DNA from: Laguncularia racemosa
Lineage: Eukaryota > Streptophyta > Magnoliopsida > Myrtales > Combretaceae
Reading direction: 5' to 3'
Length of the DNA: 64,000 bases
Assembly: GCA_037954665.1 (NCBI GenBank)
Contig: JBBMOL010000133.1
Span: forward strand, 372,001-436,000
The notes beneath the pieces were generated by a model. The model did no database searches. It saw only the letters and a list, made by a program, of their open reading frames with translations, and was not told where the DNA came from. A program made the position numbers and the translations under genes. Below are positions 25,200-36,440 of the stretch, piece after piece (the stretch's first letter is position 1; every line of letters starts with the position of its first letter).

Positions 25200-25575
25200 A
25201 ATTAAAAAATAAAAAATAAACAAAGTGCAGAACACATGCCCGGCGGCTGTCGCGGGTCGAATACTCTGTTTGGAACGCAGATATGAATCGGGTCAGATCG
25301 GCTTGAAACGAAAACGAGTAGCGGCTCTCCAGTTTGGTCGGAGGAAATGTTTCAGGCGATCGCAGCAGCGATTGAAACTTGAAATCACGTCGGAACCCGT
25401 CATTTTAATCTTTTTCACCATTTTATTACATTGACTAATTTTGTGTGTAATTAATTACTTTTATGTTAGTAATTCAATAAAAATACTATAAATTTATGAT
25501 AGGATAAGTGTATAAAAATACACATATCACCACCCCAACTTAAATTTTTTGCTTGTTGTCAAGCAAAACATATAT
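25200..25575 (-). mobile_element. 3' LTR edge and polypurine tract of a decayed LTR retrotransposon
   Basis: Read on the minus strand, a 'gcttgacaacaagcaaa' hairpin is followed by 'tttaagttggggtgg' and then TGATATGTG. The combination of a 'cttg..acaagcaaa' phrase, 'tttaagttgggg' polypurine tract and a TGATA start is a hallmark just upstream of the 3' LTR in many plant LTR retrotransposons. The PPT lies about 25530-25540 and the LTR would run leftward from 25529. A GC-rich block at 25228-25400 could be its transcribed leader (R/U5). The left end of the LTR is not located. Confidence 0.6.
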
Positions 25576-27199
25576 GATTGAAAATAATTAAGGACAACAA
25601 ATACAACACTAATGATACTGCTACATAAAAACGCTAAATATAGATTGCACACAACTTATTCATATCTTACTAATTTGCATTCAAAAACATTATAAAATTT
25701 GATATCTGACAACTTTATTATGCATAGTTCTTTCAATCACATTCAAACGCACCAAAAACACTAAGTATTGGAATTCAATTGTTAATCCAAGTAAGGTCAA
25801 GTTTTATCACATTATTTAGACAAAGATTTGCAAACTAAAAATCAAGTTTAACATCAACTAACTAAGAGAGAATCAATAATACTTTGTACACTTAGCTTAA
25901 ATTGTATACACTCCTTTTTCATTTCTCTAAGCATCATAATTTGAAGTAAATGCATATTACATCCATTAATTCCCCAAAATATTTTCCCTTTGTTCAATTA
26001 GAAATTCTTATTTTTATATATTCTTTTAATTTTTTTAAGTTTTATTTTCTCAAACTTTTTTTTTATTCATGTAGTAAGTTTTCTACCGATATTACCAAGC
26101 TTGTTACCTAAGACAACAAATGTTATCCTTAAAGGGTACTCTGCAAACTTAATTACTCAAATCAAAGAAACTTTCTACTAAACTCTTTTAAATTTATTTA
26201 AATTAGTACCTTATAAGTTGGACACTCATCCACCACCATTTAACTAAGTGGATTTCATTACTAGGACGCATTAGGGAAGGTCAAAATAATACATGAAGCT
26301 AAGGCTTGAAAATACTTATAACTTGAGTAAAAAAAGCCCAAAACATTGGACTAGAATTATTTTTGGCACTCTTTATTAAGTTAATCTATTTATTTAATTT
26401 TGTTACGCCCAACTTCAATTGTTTTGCAAAAAAACTTTTCAAGAGATGAATTTCATTTGTTCACTTACTAAAGAATACAATGTTCCAAGACTTCTAAGGG
26501 GAAAGTATACAACAAAGTAAGCTTAAAAATACAAATGATAATCTCCTAATCACTAACGTTTCTCTAGTTACAAATCTCAAATTAGAGCTTAAATGATATG
26601 TAAGTAAACCTTACACAGATTCTATGAATCAATTCCAATCAAATGTTAAACATTCATAAATGATCCAATTAAGTGCAAAAATTGAAAAAAAAAATCAACT
26701 GAAAAATTGACTTTTTTTTTTTATGCAAATCGATTTTAGATGTTTGTGCAATAAAATTATTTTTCATGCAACCATGTAAATTCAAGTACAAGTCTTATAA
26801 TTACTCAAAACCTAACAAGGATCAAGACATATCACAATTCACTCCATTTCAACCATCCTAACTTTATGACAAATTTCTCACCCCCAACTTTAATATTAAC
26901 AATGTCCCCATAGTCAAATAAAGGTACAAACATATGGGGGTGAGATACTTACCTGATTTTCCTTCATTTAGCATACCATTCATTGTTTCCGAGATCTCTT
27001 CCACTCTAATGATTGAGATTCTTTCCATTCCGAAAGTTAGAGTCTCTTTTATTTCGAAGGTTGAAATTTCTTCCATTTCAATAACCGAAATTAGCTCTAT
27101 TCCAATGTTTTTTTTGTTTTGAACGTTTGTTAATATTTGGAGATTCTAAAGTGGTGGCCATAACTTCTTTTACTTTGATAAATACACTTTTTCCAATAT

Positions 27200-28500
27200 C
27201 TTAAGAGAATTCACCTTGTTCATATCCTAAACCTTCTTTTATCAAGTCATATTTTCTATTTGATAGAAGCAATTATAACTTCCTATCACTCTCATTAAAC
27301 TTGCTAAACATATTTTTCAAGCACTATGAAATTTCTTCAATACGTATTTTTAGATTTTGTATCTCTTCTTTTAATATTGCATTTTCTCTTGACAAAATCT
27401 CCTTGTCACGTCTCAAGACTTCATTGTCATTTATCAGTACATCATTTTCTTCTTTCAAACAAGTATTCATTTACGTAAGGATATCCTATTCATCTTTCAA
27501 GATTCTTTTTTCATTTTCAAGTTTTATAATTTTTGCTTTTGAATTAGATAGAACGTTTAATAATTCAGCATATATATCATCAAAAGTTGATTCATTGTTA
27601 AAATCAGAACATACCTCTGATTTTTCCATTAGACACACTTCTGTTGCATCCTTTCTTGAGCTTTCACTTCGACCTTCTAAATCATCTAGGTCACTATAGG
27701 TAATTAAGAGAGATTTATCCTTATTTTTTCAACATTTTTCAATCCTACTTGCAAGTATGGGGGTTTTTATATTTTATATCACCTATCTTCTTGCATTCAT
27801 AACATATGATTTCTTTATCGATTTCTTTGGTATGAGATTTTTCGCAATCGTTTTTCTTTAATAAGTTTTTAGTGTCTTTTCTCTAGGAAAAATTTGTTTT
27901 CCTTCTTCTTTAGCTACAATTGTTACATCTTCATGCTTCAATACTTCTGTTTCATAAGTTAGGAGTTCACTTTGTAACTAACCAAGTGTAAACTTTTTCA
28001 TATCACACGCTTCCTTTATTGTGGTTTTCTTATCAGTCCATACTTTCAATATTATCCTTGGAATCTTTGAACAATATCTTAATCACTTATTTCCTAGTTG
28101 AGTGAAGACAATTCATTTATGATAGTTGTGAGTCTTCCAAATGTATCCTTAGTTTCTTCTCCAAGTAGCATGATACATCCTGAAAAGTTTATATTATTGA
28201 AGGAGACTATTGATCCTTGTGTCTTTTATTGCCTCCAAAACCCTCACGATGAGATCAAATAGAATTCCATTGAAGCAATGGTTGAAAGAAGAAGTTTATT
28301 TGCTTGTGAATTTTCTTCATCAACTTTCTTGTCTTCCTCGTTTGATTCTTCAATTCTTAAATCTTCATTTTTTATAATTTCCCAAGATTAGTAGGTTTTC
28401 TCTTTAATATATATCTCCATCCTATATTTCCAATAAGAAAAATCAGTACCATTGAAAAAATGTGCTTTATTAGGTTATAGAAATCAATCTTCCACCATAA
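27200..28500 (-). pseudogene. Copia-type gag relic
   Basis: Several minus-strand frames joined by frameshifts and stops resemble a plant Ty1/copia gag of the SIRE/Maximus kind. A UBN2-like region (about 28000-28200) carries the FGRLTTIINEL pattern and KSLHLVSYKVNSELM in an adjacent frame. A degenerate zinc knuckle with CYECKKIGDIKYKNP sits near 27770-27820. A charged, coiled-coil-like tail rich in Glu, Lys, Asn and Leu follows at 27301-27699, as in SIRE-type gag proteins. No protease, integrase or reverse transcriptase follows toward 25.5 kb, so the pol part has been lost or the 25.5-kb LTR belongs to another element. Confidence 0.65.
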
Positions 28501-29203
28501 ATATTTAAACTCAATCAATATCAAGCTAAGATCTAATATCAATTATTATTCTAAGTTAGTAATCAAGAGGGAGGGGGTAAGGGGTGGTAAGTGGTGGGTT
28601 GGAGGGCTGGAGGGGTGAATTAATTACCAAAGATCTTTGAAGAAAAACTAATTTATAAATCCCCTTTTGATTACTATTTAGTGGATATTAATTCAGAATT
28701 AAAATCAACTTTGCATTAGAATTTGCAATTTTACAAGAAATGGATAAATTGCAAATAAAAAGAAAAGGGATCAAGAAAATTAGGTAGAAATGGTTCTCCC
28801 TTGTGTGTTAACTCTTCCAATCTCTACACACCAGGATCACGATTGACTCTACTAGAGTGCTAGAGCAAAAAATCAATCAATAAGTGTTACAATAGTCAAT
28901 CACTCAACAAATCAGCAATAATTACACCTTTGCACTGTTTCCCATAACTTAACCTAAGCTAAATCATAAAATTACAGAGAACAATATTTCCTTTCCAAAA
29001 TTCTATCAATCTATGAGAATATAGAAATAAATTTCTCTAATAAGCTCAACACATATTTTTCTCTTAATGTTGTATCTAGCACTTTTTAGTTTTTTTTCAC
29101 TTGTATATCTCTGTGTGTTTACCTTTATAGCAGTCCTTTAAATTGTTTCTTCTCCAATATTCTTTCAATCATGTAAAAGTAAAGCTTTTTAATTTGTATT
29201 CCA

Positions 29204-29402
29204 TTCTTTCCTTAATCTTCAAAATCTTTTATACTATTTCCCTAATTGCTTCAATATATTCATTGTAATCTTGATCATGTCACATAACTCAAAATATATC
29301 CTCGAGTTCTTTCCTTAATCTTCAAAATCTTTTATTCTATTTCCCTAATTGCTTCAATATATTCATTGTAATATTGATCATGTCATAACTCAAAATATAT
29401 CC
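29204..29402. repeat. Tandem duplication, 103-bp period
   Basis: Two near-identical copies (29204-29306 and 29307-29402), each starting 'ttctttccttaatcttcaaa' and ending 'ctcaaaatatatcct'. Only a few differences (for example ttatac/ttattc and a cacat/cat difference) separate them, so the duplication looks recent. Confidence 0.92.
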
Positions 29403-29785
29403 TTTAGATAATCCCAAATATATAATCCTACTTGCATGGAACGAGTCAAATATCCAAATACATTCAAGTAGTGGAGGTTGAGTTGTGAACTATTATGATA
29501 ATAATGGTTCTTCAAAATGTTGTATTTTTGCTTCAAAACTTGTTTGAAAACCTTTTTTTTTTTTTTTGAATATGTTGTTATGATACTTTCATTTCTGTAG
29601 AACATCTCCTTTCAATATTCATTATTCATCTTTACACAATTCTCCTTTTTCATTGTATCTTCTTGATAATCTTATATATGTGTTCTAATACCATTCTGAA
29701 CTTAAAACTATATGATAAATTTGTTAGTTATCCCTTTATATTTTGTAATTATTAAAACTTTATTGAGAGATATTAACAAGATCCT

Positions 29786-30125
29786 TTGTTGATGGCATCT
29801 ATCTTCAATTTGTGTTTGGTTGAGTTAAAGAAATTTAAGAATAGTAAGCTACAATGGAACATAAGATGCTGCAACAAACTGGCAAATTGTTTGGCCAAAC
29901 AAAGTTTAAAAAGGAATGATGATCTTGTTCTTTTTAGGGACATACCTGAATTTTTGTTAAATTATGTTCATGAAGACTTAAAACGTTGTGAGGGGGAAGG
30001 CAATACCCCAATTCCGGTATCAAATTAAGTCTAGTTTGCATGACTGTATGGCCTGTTTATGGTTTGTACTGTGGATGTGGATGTGTTTGTATGACTTTAC
30101 CCAAAAAATAAATAAATAAATAAAA
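29786..30125 (+). pseudogene. 5'-truncated LINE tail with RNase H fragment
   Basis: The 80-codon frame at 29786-30028 contains NIRCCNKLANCLAKQSL and a following FRDIPEFL..YVHEDL stretch. This matches the C-terminal part of the RNase H-fold domain that ends ORF2 of many plant LINEs and RVT_3 proteins (pattern: N..AD.LAK...). About 70 bp after the stop, an A-rich tail with four TAAA-type repeats (about 30098-30124) marks a non-LTR 3' end. Upstream coding sequence is missing, as expected of a 5'-truncated insertion. It is unrelated in position to the larger LINE at 37.8-45.3 kb, which ends without this domain. Confidence 0.7.
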
Positions 30126-30591
30126 TTGTTGAATAAAAAGGCCACTTAGGCAAAATTTTCTTATGTTCTTGCTTTCATGTTAGGAGTAGGTGGCTTTTAA
30201 TTTCTCGTTTGGGATAAATACATCGTAAGTTATATATATTTATTCCAATATTCAATCCAATTCTTATATATTTTAAATTAATCATTTAAATTCTGTAAAT
30301 TTATTCCAAAATGCAATCAAGTCAGTAGATTGTTTTAAGATTATAACTTGGGTTGTTGTACCAAGTGCATTCTTCCATTGACATTGTATGTATATACAGA
30401 GTGAATATAGAGAATCTTCTAAATTTGATAATATAAATATAAAAGATTTAAATAATTTTAAAAAATATATAAATATGAAGGATTTCTACAAAATATGGCA
30501 TTCTAGGTCTCCAAAAACCCCCCAAAAAAAATTAATAATGATATGGCATTCTACGAAACCGTGAACATGGTTACCTCTCCTGCTCCTTATC

Positions 30592-30804
30592 CTAAACAGT
30601 CCTAATCCTCACTGGGCTTGATTCGGGGCGGGCGTGCAGATACGACGGCCTGACAGAACAACAAACCGCCGATTGCGACGTTCCAAATTCCTTGATGCCG
30701 TAGCCAAAGAGCCTAGCAGGAGCAGCTAGCCCAACACACACAAAAAACACCACCCAAGCAGTATAGGAATTTCGGTGCTCTTGAGTTGCTACTACAGTCA
30801 GCAC
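30592..30804 (-). CDS. Unrecognised 70-codon ORF in a GC-rich island
   Basis: A 70-codon frame lies inside a locally GC-rich block (about 30585-30830) that stands out from AT-rich flanks. It contains one hydrophobic segment (AWVVFFVCVGLAAPA, residues 16-30) and an Arg-rich C-terminus. I do not recognise the family. It could be a short exon, a gene fragment carried by a transposon, or chance coding in an inserted GC-rich piece. No splice partner was seen nearby. Confidence 0.2.
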   Translation of the reverse strand: MLTVVATQEHRNSYTAWVVFFVCVGLAAPARLFGYGIKEFGTSQSAVCCSVRPSYLHARPESSPVRIRTV

Positions 30805-30839
30805 TATGAGATCTCACATGTTTGCTACGGGCAAAATGT

Positions 30840-32033
30840 TAACTGGTGTTCTCGGGTCATTTGTTTCGGGTTATAATTATGAATTTGAACTAATTGATAT
30901 GAAATCAAATAAAATAATTATAAACTAATTAGATTAAACTCGGGTTATAAGAATGCATACTACTTTTATGTTTCTAATATTAGTTTTAAAATTTTACATA
31001 TTTTCTCATTTGTTTATATCCTAATCCAATTCTTATACATACTGTTTGTAATGTTGCAATCATCATAGAATGAAAGAAAATAATGGGCATATTATGAAAT
31101 AAGACTAAGATTTTAAGTTTAATTTCTGTAAAATTTGGGTTACTTATAGTATCTTACCTAATAAAATTAGAGAAAACTGAAAAACCCTTAATCGTTACAA
31201 CTTTTTAAATGAGCTAATAAACCCTTCCGTTAAATTTTGTTAACGGTTCCTCACTTTTAGCCGTGTTTACACATAGTGCATGGATTTGTGCATATTTTTT
31301 CTGCAATTTTTTTTTTTTGTCTTTTCCATTTAAAGTTTAAATTTTATAAAATCTAAAATTTTGGAATAAGTTAATGAATATGAACACAAAAATTATAACA
31401 TAAGACCTATTTGGCTCATTTCAAAAGATTGAAAAGCTTGAATAGAACTATAAAGTATTGAAATATTAAAATAGAAAAAAAAAAACTAATTCCTTTTTTT
31501 TCATAAATGATTAAGCACTAAACTAAGTAATAATATCTGTTGAATGTATTATAGTCCTTGTTTATATAAACAAAACTCCCAAGCCCATGAAAATTGCGCA
31601 ATATAATATATTGTTTACTAATCGATTTCTCTATTTTTATTCGGCTAACTATGGATCTAATATTTCCCTTTTTGCAATCATATATGTTTCTGCCACAAGC
31701 TTAGAGTAATTTAAATGAAACCATAGATTTTAGTTAGATGGATTTATATGTGATCCTATTTACTTTCTTTACTTTTAGAACTTCATATTTTCTCAATCTT
31801 ATTTTAGTAATAATTCATTTTAATATTTTACCGATATTCATATTATTGGTTTTACTTTATTCCGAAAATAAAAAGACCTTATTGGTCACGTATTTACAAG
31901 AATGGAGAAAAAAGATACCTAGTATGAGAAAACCACTCTCGTAGCAACTCTCTTATTTTCTCCAAAAACATACTAAATCATATCAAACCTCAACAGCAAA
32001 ACTCGAAAACCTATCGTCGCAATTCTTAACTCA
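30840..32033. other. AT-rich spacer
   Basis: No coding region supported. A 'cccttccgttaaattttgttaacgg' phrase at about 31215-31250 contains a short palindrome (gttaaatttt gttaac) common in MITE-like debris. The hydrophobic frame at 31738-31944 is Phe/Leu/Ile-rich because of AT composition and is not called. Confidence 0.4.
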
Positions 32034-33567
32034 TCAAACAACCGCAACAGCAGTAGGACGAATGCTGGGCAAGTTGTCCACTAAATCAAACGTTAGCATG
32101 GAAGCTCTTGACCTCGGCCGTGGCTGATCGGAAGCTCTGCCACCGGGCAATGGTACTGGTGTCGACCTCTCACATATTCCTAACCACTTAGCTTGCATAT
32201 ACTTGTACTTCCTCCATGGTCCCATGTGAATTTTCTTCTCTTTCATGCATTTCTTAGCTGCGGAGCACAATATTTTAATTAGTGCTCTAAACCTTTCTGG
32301 TTTGCCTACCATCAACTCTGGCAGCCGACTAATTAGCTTCTTGTATTCCTCGCTAGCTCTTGCCATCTCGAATTCGGCTCGAAAATTCAATTCAATTATC
32401 GCTCTAACTTCTCCCCTTTTAGGATTTGATCCATCCACCACTTCTAAATAAGTGTGTTCTCCTGAAAGGACCAAAATTGAATCAATTAGCTTTTCCAAAA
32501 TCCAATTTCGGAAAAACATAAACAGGATTAGCAATATTAAAGATTTAAGACTATGGTCATTTACTAATTTGAAACTTTGAATCTTGTACCATGAAATAAA
32601 GTTAAAATAGAATTAGATTGCATAAAATGAATCTTATTAATAAGTGCTACAAGTTAGCAAGTTAATAAGTTCATTTAAAATTTTACTTCATCTGTCAAAA
32701 GAATATCCTTGACTTAACAGCTGTACAAATTTGTCGCGCTATGTCTTCACTAAAAAAAAAAGGGTCTACAATCATTTTAAATATATAAGGAGATTGGGAA
32801 GAATTTTCTGTACCTGATGGGATTTCCGTTGAGCTCCTCCATTTGGATTGGCAAATGGCCGAATTGAACCCATCTCGCCGGAGCCGATTGCATACCTCTC
32901 TTCTCAGGCAATCCCGGCAATCTCCGGCGGCGGCTCTAATACACGAACATCGGAAATTTTCTGATTCTAATTCCCTCAGACATTGCTTAGTAGCTTTTCT
33001 GATTTTCAACTCAATTGAACTTGTCCTAGACAATGTTGCCTGTAATGACATAAAAGGCTAAAACTTGTCAACGAACTAACCAACAATCTGTTCGATTTCC
33101 TGGGTACATTTTCCAAGGATCGTCTAATCCGCCATCTGATTCCTAACATGGTTATACAAGTTAACGCAATGAAGTATTTTAACAACTGTACGACGGATTA
33201 GACCGTCCCATCATGAGACCTAAAACGACCCAGAAACTTGAAACTATTGAGTTAAACAGGACAAAAATTGAATTACCTGCAAAATTTGTTCTTGAGATTC
33301 CCAATATCTCCTGTTCTCCTCCAAATCTACACACGATTCCTCTTCATTCTCTAATTCTTCGTACAAATCCTCGTTGCTTGTATTAGACGAATTCTCGGAT
33401 GCGTTTTCGAAAAACCCGAAAAATACATCGTTCAATGCCTCAGCTTGGCTGGAGAATTCGATTTCACCATTGTCATTCTGGGTTGCAGCTGGTGGCTCTA
33501 TAGCCATGTAAAAGGATTTGAACTTTGGTTTGGATAGGGCGTGCATTATTGGACCTTGCAATCCCAT
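32034..33567 (-). CDS. DUF506 (PDDEXK_6) family protein, three exons
   Basis: Apparently intact plant-specific gene on the minus strand. Exons: 33277-33567, 32814-33039, 32461 down to 32034. Introns of 237 and 352 bp have GT donors (cag|gtaatt, cag|gtacag) and AG acceptors (tacag, tttcag). Joined length is 945 nt, 314 residues. The N-terminus is acidic and Ser/Asn-rich (about 45-80). The DUF506 core spans about 100-270: LRRDGFNSAICQSKW (about 150-164), THYLE-type EHTYLEVV (174-181), ELNFRAEFEMAR (196-207), LPELMVG, and PWRKYKYMQAKWL (about 257-270). The fold is assigned to the PD-(D/E)XK nuclease-like superfamily; molecular function in plants is poorly known. The usual family Asp in 'VDLDFR' appears as Glu here (IELNFR). 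The C-terminal tail is basic then hydrophobic. The start at 33567 is the first in-frame ATG; a second Met lies at residue 8. A TATA box sits ~50 bp upstream. Confidence 0.9.
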
Positions 33568-33613
33568 ATGTTATTGCACGTGCCTCGAATGTCCGTTCCT
33601 TAAAATGCTACTG

Positions 33614-33621
33614 TATTTATA
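33614..33621 (-). promoter_or_regulatory. TATA box of the DUF506 gene
   Basis: On the minus strand the sequence reads tataaata, about 47-54 bp upstream of the start codon at 33567. Expected transcription start ~30 bp downstream would leave a short 5' leader of roughly 15-25 nt. The match is perfect and well placed; use is inferred. Confidence 0.6.
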
Positions 33622-34344
33622 GTCAGATTTTTGGGAAGGATGAGGATTGACTACCCGTTGACGAGGTGGACGAACGAGCCGCCGCCAACAAGATTATGTT
33701 TTTACTGCTGATATGGTACGAATCTATTGGGTCTTGGGCTACAGGTCTTTACTGGATGTTGGATGAGACAGCTAGCTCCGCGTCGGCCTGATATTGATGT
33801 TGAGCCCGGATGTCCATGTGGATATGCTCGAATACAGAGAAACCTAGTTTATGTACGTCTAGGATGTACGCGGAATGGATTTGAACCGAGTTCAATAATT
33901 TTGTAACCCGTTCTGGAACTCTGGTCCCATGCAGTTATCCAAACCTATCCTAAATTTTATAGACTTTTATGAAATATCATTTCAAACCTATTAGAATTTT
34001 TTTTAAATATATATTTTATTATTAATCTAAAGTATTTACTTATTTATCATGACTATTTTTATAAAATATAGCTTATATTATTAAAAAATAATATTTACAC
34101 TTTCAACATATCTAATCATATATATTTTAATATTATTTTAAAATACACAAGTTAATAAATAAAATTATCAATATAAAAATATTTTTAATTATAATAAAAT
34201 ACAAATTACCTAATTAGCTATACAACTTAATAAAAATATACAGAAATAAAATATAATTATCAAATCTCAATAAAAATAGAAAAGTTCTAAAACATATAAT
34301 AAATGCATTAATCCAATATTTTTAATAATTCCCACTTAACTCTC
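33622..34344. other. Spacer between DUF506 promoter and hAT relic
   Basis: The first ~300 bp (to about 33950) are of mixed composition and could hold upstream promoter elements of the DUF506 gene; the rest is strongly AT-rich. No gene is seen. Confidence 0.4.
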
Positions 34345-36440
34345 ATAGTCTTTACATCACATCTTCATTATCTATCTTTAAATCTATCAAAAGGAGGAAA
34401 AACCCATAAAACACTACGGATTAAGCAAATAATAGTTGCTTCATATATAAAAGAACACATTATTATATAATCAAAATTTTTATCTCTTCTCTCGTTTGAT
34501 AACCAATTTTGATTATACATCAATGCTTCTATTATATCAAGAATTAATTTGCTTTTATGCGAGCTAATTACTCGTTCACTAATACTAAATGTAGATTCAG
34601 AAGCAATTATAAACATAAGAATAGCTAACATATCCTAAGCTAGTTCTTGTAACGAAGGATATTTAATTCCATTTACTCTCCATCGGCTAAGAATATCTAA
34701 ATTATCACTCTAAAGTAATATAGGTTCTTCTAAATAGTGATCTAACTCCAACTTGACCTAACCACCAATATTAATAGTGCTCAAGTATTGTACCAACCTT
34801 GATTTCCTTGCATATTCGAAATAAACAATATAAGCAGTTGTTAAAGTATCCACAGAAGAACTACTTCTACTATTCAAACTTTTAGAAAGTTGAGATTTAC
34901 CTCTCGATTGATATTCCTAAGCTAGCTCACAATAAATGTTTCTAAAATTTTAAATATCTATAGATGAATTTGCTCCATATATAAAAGAAAACACAAAATC
35001 TAGAGCTTTCATCTTAAAACGTGAATCCAAAACAGTGCAAATAGCCATAATATTGTGTACATTACCCTAATATTTTTCAAACTTATCAACATTTTCCCTC
35101 GCTATCATACTAATATTCACATATGAAGAATCATTCCAATCAACCAATGCTTCCCTAATTTCCAAAACTTTTTTGAAATGATAATTTACAATTGGATATC
35201 GGGTACCAAAAAAAATATTAGTTACCTCATAAAAGATTGCTAACTTCTTGCAAATTTCTTCTACTACATCTTAATAATCATTGATCGAAAGACATTTATA
35301 ATGTCTTCATAAATTGAACTCTATAAAAAAAAAAAAATTCTTTGTATCCAATGGTTGTTAATAACATATCATATGTAAAGTTCCACTGAGTTTTACAATC
35401 TAAGTCGAGCTTTCTACCATATGGAATATTCAACTACTTACATGCCTCTCCAAATTTCTTGACTCTTGATGGTGTCGCTAACCAAAATACAACATTATCT
35501 CAGATTTTCTCAATCATGCTTTTTATCACGACCACACCCTCCTTAACAATTAAGTTCAAAATATGCGCACAACAATGTATGTGAAGTACCTTTCCCCAAA
35601 GAATTAACTCATCCCTTCATAGCTTCATTGTCAAAGTTGTAATCATGGCATTATTCGTAGAACAATTATCTACAATAAATGTCAATAATTTTATATCTAG
35701 TCCCCATGTCATTAACGAATTAAACAAACAATCGGCAAGCACCTCATTTGTGTGTAGTGTTGAAACATACAAAAAACTACATGAAAATATAAAAATAGTC
35801 TATAAAATATAATTTTCCATTCTTTATTATGAAAGGATAATTTAAGTAAAAAATCTTACTCCATGAATCAACTCTAAAGCCTCCAATTATGGTCAATGAA
35901 GTGTGTTGTAGAAGCCATGTACCCTTTTTTCTAATTTGGTATCCATAAATATGTTATTACTGCAACTTAAGAATTTAGTTCTTTTAACAATACTCTTAAT
36001 TTTTCCTTCTCCCTATTGTAAATGATCATGATCTCCTTTTTCATGGTATTCCAACTCACATGTTTAAAAAGTGGTTGAATACTTTCAATATAATCCTTAA
36101 AATACTCATGTTCAACTATCGAAATAAGGTAATCATGGACAATGATTACCTTTGCAAGTTTTTACCTAAAAATATCTTAATTGAAAGTCCAATTTTTTAT
36201 TTTTAAACAACTCTCATTCTCGTTTTGTTGTTTTTCAATGAATAGTAAACAATGCCTTATGTCTCTCTAAATGATTGTGCAAGTTCTTAGTTTCATTTTT
36301 ACTACTTGCTTTTAGTGTTCTAGAATAATGATTGCAAATAGCAACATCCTTCCCATTAACCATTTTCCTCACTATATTATTCTATACAAGAGAAGTCAAC
36401 TTATGTTTGTTAGAATTATCGTGTTAATTGGCATTGCTTC
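34345..36440 (-). pseudogene. hAT transposase relic (Ac-like, with C-terminal dimerisation domain)
   Basis: Second hAT transposase on the minus strand, distinct in sequence from the DUF659 one. Reading from about 36440: a BED-finger remnant (MVNGKDVAICNHYS then LHNHLERH) near 36280-36370; HCCAHILNLIVKEGV near 35530-35580; RYPIVNYHFKKVLEIREAL near 35150-35200; YKCLS and DVVEEICKKL nearby; then LDHYLEEPIL, DILSRWRVNGIKYPSLQELA and ASESTFSISERVIS at 34560-34750, which are the classic hAT C-terminal dimerisation motifs. Stops and frameshifts interrupt it throughout, including a TAG in QELA*DML. No terminal repeats or 8-bp TSD were confidently placed. Superfamily assignment is strong. Confidence 0.9.

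Noticed and set aside
25225..25434. Possible tRNA or gene in a GC-rich block (cgcgggtcgaa)
   Set aside because: B-box-like word without an A-box or stems; fits better as an LTR leader next to the PPT at 25530.
27301..27699. 132-codon plus-strand frame
   Set aside because: Antisense of the charged coiled-coil tail of the Copia-type gag.
31738..31944. Hydrophobic 68-codon frame, possible membrane peptide
   Set aside because: Composition bias of AT-rich DNA; no conserved pattern or regulatory context.
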